Positions 59,385 to 64,000 of a stretch of DNA of 64,000 bases are shown here, in pieces. Every line of letters starts with the position of its first letter. Positions within the stretch are counted from its first letter, which is position 1. The DNA is from Calliphora vicina. Taxonomy: Eukaryota; Arthropoda; Insecta; Diptera; Calliphoridae. A program made the position numbers and the translations under genes. The DNA lies in the NCBI RefSeq assembly GCF_958450345.1, contig NC_088781.1:29117857-29181856 (forward strand), in the 5' to 3' direction. A model generated the notes under the pieces. That model saw only the letters and a program-made list of their open reading frames with translations, searched no databases and was not told where the DNA came from.

Positions 59385-60350
59385 TGTGATCAAGCATATT
59401 TCAGATCAAAATTCGATTATTTATATAAAAAATCACAATAGCTTAAATCGAAATAACTTGGCCAATAAGCGTTTAATCAAGAAAAGGAGCTCGATCTGTA
59501 ATCACTCATATTTCTGACCAAAATTCGATTTTTTATATAAAAACTTGGCTAATAAGCGTTTAATCAAGAAAAAGAGCTTGATCTGTGATCACTGATATTT
59601 CTGACCAAAATTAGATTTTTTATATAAAAACTCAAAATATTGAAATTCGCTAATAACTTGGCCAATAGGCGTTTAATCAAGAAATGGAGCTCGATGTGTT
59701 TTCACTCATATTTCTGACTAAAAATCGATTTTTTATATAAAAACTCAAAATATCTAAATTCGCTAATAACTTGGCCAATAAGCGTTTAATCAAGAAAAGG
59801 TGCTCGATCTGTGATCACCAGGGAAACCAGAAATATGCTCTAAAAAAAGGGTTTTAAGCGCTTTAAATATGCAGTAAAAACTCTAAAATATGCTCTTAAA
59901 AATATGTTTTTTTTTAAATTTAAAAAAAAATATTTTGTTTTTTAAATTTTTTTTTTTGATGAAAAGCCATCTATTTTTCAATTTTGAATTTTAAACAAAG
60001 CAAGTAAAAACTTGTAACACAATACCGAAAAATAAGTAAGACAAAATTTGTTTGATAAAGTCAAAATATCCTATTAAACAGAAAAAAAATATGCTCTAAA
60101 AACGCAAAAATATGACATAAATATGCTCTTAAAACAAATATATGCATTTAAGGGTAAAATATGCACTAACAAATCGATGCAAAAATTCTTAAATAGTTCT
60201 GAAACGTTTAAATATCTTATCCATGTGCTCATTAGACTCACCAGAGAAAACATGCATTTGCATATTTTGGTTTCCCTGGTGATCACTCATATTTCTGACC
60301 AAAATTCGATTTTTTATATAAAAACTCACAATATCTAAAATCGCTAATAA
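59385..60350. repeat. Tandem repeat, ~90-130-bp unit, about five copies (interrupted)
   Basis: Units contain AACTTGGCCAATAAGCGTTT, AATCAAGAAAAGGAGCTCGATC, TGTGATCACTCATATTTCTG and TCGATTTTTTATATAAAAAC. The last unit is split by the hAT-like MITE 59819-60278. Confidence 0.75.
59819..60278. mobile_element. hAT-like MITE, 460 bp, perfect 8-bp target duplication
   Basis: Ends CAGGGAAACCAGAAATATGC and CATATTTTGGTTTCCCTG; flanked by GTGATCAC on both sides (59811-59818, 60279-60286). Excising it restores the tandem repeat unit. CAGGG termini plus 8-bp duplication identify the hAT superfamily. ATATGCTCT words recur inside. Confidence 0.85.
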
Positions 60351-60375
60351 CTTGGACTGGACAATGTCTAGCTAG

Positions 60376-61450
60376 TTTTTAATAAAAATCGTTCTACCTG
60401 TGCTGCATATTTATTCAAAGCAGATAACATTTTTTTATTGTCGATAATAGTGCTTCCATTTTTATTTAATTTAGCTTTGACACTAGCCCAATTTCACAAA
60501 GTATACAGAGGTGTCAAATTTGACAATTCAAAAACACTAAAATCAGCTTTTTTTGAAATTGTTTCGATAGATAGAGAAAACAAATTTGCGGTTTAATACA
60601 GACAGTACGTTAAAACAAACAACTATATAAATAAGCACAAAACCAAACCAGTTGAAATTGTTTCGAGCGAAAGAGACAAATATATTTTTTTGCCCTGTCG
60701 CCTCTGTATACTTTGTGCCAATATTTTTCAATTGGCCGAAGTTGGGTGAAATTTGGGTGGGTTCATACGTTTTGATATTACGTCGACTTTGTTGCTTGGA
60801 TACCTATCCATGGCAGCTTTGGAATAGTGGCATGAGGCCAGATCGGGCCAAAACTTTACTGAAGACTGGTGTTGTCTAATAAAGGGTAGCAAACGCTTTT
60901 GTAGACAATCTTTGATGTAAGTATCCGAAGTCATAGTTGTAGAGGTTTCAAACGGAGCAATCATAAGACCGCAACTGCAAATAGCTATATATATTTTTGA
61001 TATATTTATTTATATATCTATATTTTTGATTGACATTCCCGCGGCTCTCTGCAACATAAAATTTGCGTTCTGGTTGCTGTTGAAGGTCCATTTTCACATA
61101 CGTGGAAATGGAGGCAGTTATTAAATTTTGTCAAAACTTGTTCGTAAAGTAAACGAGAGTATTACGATATGACCGTAAACCAGCATCCAGGCGTATTCTT
61201 CGTGCTGTACTATGACTGATAAACCAGGATTTTGTTTAATACAACGCACTATTTCGTTGTAAGGTCTTGGTCTCGTCTGCTAACTTTGTTGGTATGTTTT
61301 TTCTTACGATCTGTACTTAAGGTTTCTCTATAACGTTTTATAACATCATTCACAGTACTTTTTTGAAGCTTCAGTTTTTTTTGCTATCATTGCACCTGAC
61401 CATGTTGGACTTTTTAGAAAATTGTGCACAATTTGTTTTCTAATTTAATT
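60376..61450 (-). pseudogene. DD37E transposase relic
   Basis: Minus-strand frames give the HTH region (SPTWSGAMIAKKTEA, about 61415-61370), YIKDCLQKRLLPFIRQH and VKFWPDLASCHYSKAAM (60922-60820, second catalytic Asp), RMNPPKF, then PIEKYW (third residue Glu, next to the MITE at 60718) continuing beyond it as ASVKAKLNKNGS to a stop near 60376. It is clearly related to the intact transposase but has frameshifts, and a segment around the first Asp is scrambled (TA-rich expansion about 60985-61030). Confidence 0.7.
60495..60717. mobile_element. Small MITE, 223 bp, inside the DD37E relic
   Basis: Ends CACAAAGTATACAGAGG and CCTCTGTATACTTTGTG are exact inverse copies; flanks CCAATTT and CCAATAT form a 7-bp duplication with one mismatch. 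Excision rejoins the transposase reading ...EKYW|ASVK.... Superfamily uncertain (hAT or similar). Confidence 0.75.
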
Positions 61451-61611
61451 TTCCAATGCTCGCCACGTGTTCAAAAATAAATATACTAATTTGAAATCTT
61501 TACAGAATAACGATTGGTTTGTTTAGAAAGTCATGTTAAAAGAAAACTAAAATGTTGCCACTAGTTTTTTGTAGAAAGCTTCTACAGTGCGACCGGATTT
61601 TATGTGAACAA

Positions 61612-63300
61612 TGCATTATTTACAGTTTTGATATGTTATCTAATATACATGCAGTGGTAGTGCAGAGTTTGAAATATTGGTAGACCGACCATCTTGCTAA
61701 CGATGCATTAATTTATAGCGGGAATTGTGCCTTCCCGCTAAATTAGTAGGCTACTTTTTATTTGGAAATTTTAAGTAGGCGTGGCACTTCCCATACAAAG
61801 TAAATAGTTATTATATAATATCTGGTGAACTATAATAGTGAAAGCCGCAAAATTTCGAGGAATTTACTTTGATACCATTGTGCGCATTTTAGCTGAAAAT
61901 GGTCGGAATTGTATAAATGAGCATGATACCACCCATACAAAGTAAATAAATATTATCGTCTTCAAACTTTATAAGTTAGATGTCAAAACTATATAACATT
62001 CATCCATGTGTTAATCATTTTATTTCAATTATTTTTAACAATATTTTTACATTATCGTCATTGTAAATTTAATATAAACCAACAACAATAATAAAAATAA
62101 AAAAATTGCATACTTTAAGCACACTTTCAGAAAAACTGTTTCGAGTACAGTGTACTTATGTTAGACCTCATTTTTACCAACAATTAAATACATTTATGTT
62201 TCCACCAAACAACGCATTATGCAAACAAATACATTAAAGTATATAAAGTGGAGTCGAGAGGGAGGATATAAAAGAATATACAACAGCAGCAGCAACAAAC
62301 AAACAGAAAAAAAAAATATGAAATAAGTTAAAGCCATTATACTTAAGAGTATATACGAGTGAGTATTCACACACATACTTATACATCAGCATTTAATCCA
62401 TATACAAACATAGTAGTTTTTGTTGCAGTAGTAGTAGTAGTTGTTGTAGAAGCACCACTACTGCCAACACCATGATGTACTTCCGTTAATTAAATTTTGA
62501 AAATAAAAAGGAGTGGTTTGTATAAAAATAAATAAATAAGTAAATATATGGATGCATGAATACGACTTTAACTGCAACAAATGAACAAAGTGTTGTATAG
62601 TAATCCAAAAGGAAGATTTTAATATTTATTTTTATTATTATGTTCTGTTATTTTTTTGGTTTTTCATTAAAAGAAAACAAAAACTGGCAAAAACAAAAAT
62701 AACTACAACAAGACAAAAGCGTGGCAAATTCATTTAATAATGGCAAAATATAAATATTTCATTACAATAAAGAACTTAAGTCCACTCCTTCTTATTTTTG
62801 GAGAATATATAACTGAGTAATGTGGCCAACTAAAATAGTTTGTTTATGGCGGTACTGAAACCTTTAATGCAGCATTTATGTCGTATAAAAAGTCCAAAAC
62901 CTCACGAATCATTTTATAACTTAATTTTTTAATATAGTACATTGCTTTTTAAACTCCTTTGTATATGGTCAAAAGCTCTTGTTTTATAACACAAGGCAAC
63001 AAAAGCGAACAAATTTAAATACTACATTAGTTGTATATTCGATGTATTTTGATTCTAGTAGAACAAATATGGCCCAAATTTTTTTTTAAATTTTTAAGTA
63101 AAATTATAATTTTTTTTAGACGTTTCTCTACATAATTAATGATAATTTAAAGAGTCCGATAGTATTAAAGAAACGCAGAAAAGTTGTGATTTTTATAACC
63201 TTTAATCCGCTTATATATTGTCTTTCAGTAGGCTCAGTAGTTTCGGAGTTATAAAAACAAATTGAAACAAAAAATATATTTTTTACGTGAAAACATAAAG
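61612..63300. other. Intron 1 sequence, mostly unique
   Basis: Contains a hairpin AGCGGGAA-TTGTGCC-TTCCCGCT (61717-61739), two diverged copies of CCCATACAAAGTAAATA (about 61790 and 61934) and a (TAG)n/(TTG)n run near 62430. No credible exon. Confidence 0.45.
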
Positions 63301-63556
63301 GCCCTAATTTTGTCACGTCACCAAAGTGATATTTATATGGAAGGCAAAAACAAAATTTCAAAAATTTTAAAAATTTGTTTTTGTTTTATATACAAAATTT
63401 TAAAATTATGAAAGGCAAATAAACGCTTGAATTTTGGTGCGTTTGTTCTGTTAAGAATTTGTATATAAAACAAAAACAAATTTTTGAAATTTTTGAAATT
63501 TTGTTTTTGCTTTCCATATAAATATCACTTTGTGAAGTGATTTACAAAATTAGGGC
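63301..63556. mobile_element. Palindromic element, 256 bp
   Basis: Left arm GCCCTAATTTTGTCACG... and right arm ...ACAAAATTAGGGC are reverse complements over about 110 bp, sharing AAAGTGATATTTATATGGAA and TTTGTTTTTGTTTTATATAC; the loop is about 50 bp near 63415-63455. Probably a MITE; no clear target duplication. Confidence 0.65.
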
Positions 63557-63977
63557 TAAAATTTTTTTAAGAGTTATATGGGGATACAAAATTAATATCA
63601 TAGTAAGAATTGTGCTAAATTTCCCAATTATTGATAAATTCGCTGACATTTATTGTTGGGAGATAAGCTAGTTCCTATGCGCATTTCACTGGTTGCTTAG
63701 ACCAGATCATCAGGAAACCTTTTCCCAAAAAGGCTTTAGAAAAACTAAAGATATTATACAAATCAAGCCATAGAGTGAATGAGAATTACACACACTCAAG
63801 CTTTATTTGTAAAAATATCAAAGCTTAAACAAAACTCCAACAGTAAACAGTGAGTTTATCTTTTCTTACATTACCTCTACAATTGGTTGGCTTTTTTCCG
63901 ACTTAAACTGTAGTTGTAAGTGGGTAAAGAAAAAAACAAAATAAAAACAACTTGCTTTATTAAATAAAGAGAGTTAC
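63557..63977. other. Intron 1 sequence next to the putative upstream exon
   Basis: AT-rich; nothing recognised except the donor-like GTAACT on the minus strand at its right edge. Confidence 0.4.
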
Positions 63978-64000
63978 CAATTTAGTCTTGATGCACGGGC
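63978..64000 (-). CDS. Possible upstream exon (3' end only) of the dipeptidase gene
   Basis: Read on the minus strand the last 23 bases of the window end in TTG directly before GTAACT (63977-63972), a plausible donor. If the exon ends in phase 0 it reads through without stops as P-C-I-K-T-K-L. It would join in phase to exon 2, whose acceptor (TTACAG) also leaves phase 0. Only seven codons are visible, so this rests on the donor, the matching phase and the position upstream of exon 2. The bases could equally be chance intronic sequence. Confidence 0.3.

Larger units (their letters stand above)
58966..60375 (+). mobile_element. Probable non-autonomous Helitron with internal tandem repeats
   Basis: A|TCTTATATAAATAAAAATC at the left resembles the 5' end at 5696, with the same GAACGGCCGGACCGATTT motif 60 bp inside. 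A candidate 3' end CTAG|T lies at 60372-60375, exactly where the transposase relic resumes. The inside holds the tandem array and a hAT MITE. The 3' hairpin is not clear, so the boundary is tentative. Confidence 0.45.
58825..61611 (-). mobile_element. Relic of a second DD37E transposon carrying nested insertions
   Basis: Left end TTGTTCATGTAAAATCCGGT and right end ACCGGATTTTATGTGAACAA are inverted repeats; TA precedes the left one. The distances from the ends to the transposase (about 140 and 150 bp) match those of the intact element at 52418-53715. After removing the Helitron (58966-60375) and the small MITE (60495-60717), about 1.15 kb remain. The inverted repeats could also be read with the CAGTGCGACC side outward; the spacing argues against that. 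Confidence 0.6.
10913..64000 (-). other. Span of membrane dipeptidase gene (partial; both ends probably outside the window)
   Basis: Five exons found by reading the minus strand join in frame through GT-AG introns: 57554-55907, 36567-36469, 35677-35551, 35281-35185, 11045-10913, plus a possible 23-nt piece at 64000-63978. The five sure exons give 2104 nt, 701 codons plus one base. Split codons resolve at every junction (C|GA Arg, A|GT Ser, AA|C Asn, then a phase-0 junction). Introns run about 6.4, 19.3, 0.8, 0.27 and 24.1 kb. Exon 6 ends in phase 1, so more catalytic exons must follow. I looked for them on the minus strand of 1-10912 and recognised none; they probably lie left of the window. 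Confidence 0.85.

Overview
The window is AT-rich eukaryotic DNA from a higher (cyclorrhaphan, probably calyptrate) fly. The grounds are a split gene with canonical GT-AG introns, an insect-type membrane dipeptidase with a poly-Gln/His-rich leader, and a repeat spectrum typical of flies: mariner, DD37E Tc1-like, hAT, piggyBac-like, Helitron, Helentron-like GTCY elements, tRNA-derived SINEs and LINE relics. The species cannot be named from sequence alone.

Only one host gene is convincingly present. It lies on the minus strand and probably covers the whole window. Five consecutive exons join in phase: 57554-55907, 36567-36469, 35677-35551, 35281-35185 and 11045-10913. A possible sixth piece of 23 nt sits at the right edge (64000-63978). 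The product is a membrane dipeptidase (renal dipeptidase, peptidase M19) with a cytosolic leader of about 550 residues rich in Gln, His, Asn and Ser, then one membrane anchor, then the start of the metallo-dipeptidase domain with its His-x-Asp zinc motif. The remaining catalytic exons must lie left of position 1. Introns of about 6.4, 19.3, 0.8, 0.27 and 24.1 kb fill the rest, so nearly everything else is intronic.

Layout: 1-10.9 kb is intron (or 3' part of the gene) with an 849-bp hAT-like element, a hAT transposase remnant inside an inverted-repeat element, mariner relics, a small Helitron and two fold-back elements. 11-35 kb is the giant intron with Helentron-like repeats of three families, mariner relics interrupted by tRNA-derived SINEs, an array of ~400-bp degenerate units (29.2-31.0 kb) and a homogeneous 760-bp satellite with an 11-bp period. 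35-37 kb holds three short exons. 37-55.9 kb is the second giant intron, with more Helentron-like elements, an irritans-type mariner relic, piggyBac-like and hAT-like MITEs, a LINE 3' end and a degenerate minisatellite interrupted by a complete DD37E Tc1/mariner transposon with an open transposase. 55.9-57.6 kb is the long leader exon. 57.6-64 kb contains a three-level nest of transposons and a 256-bp palindrome.

I found no clear new biological system. The most informative signals are the perfect 11-bp satellite, the intact DD37E element, the nested insertions with readable target-site duplications, and the conserved terminal hairpin that keeps its structure while changing its sequence between Helentron-like families.
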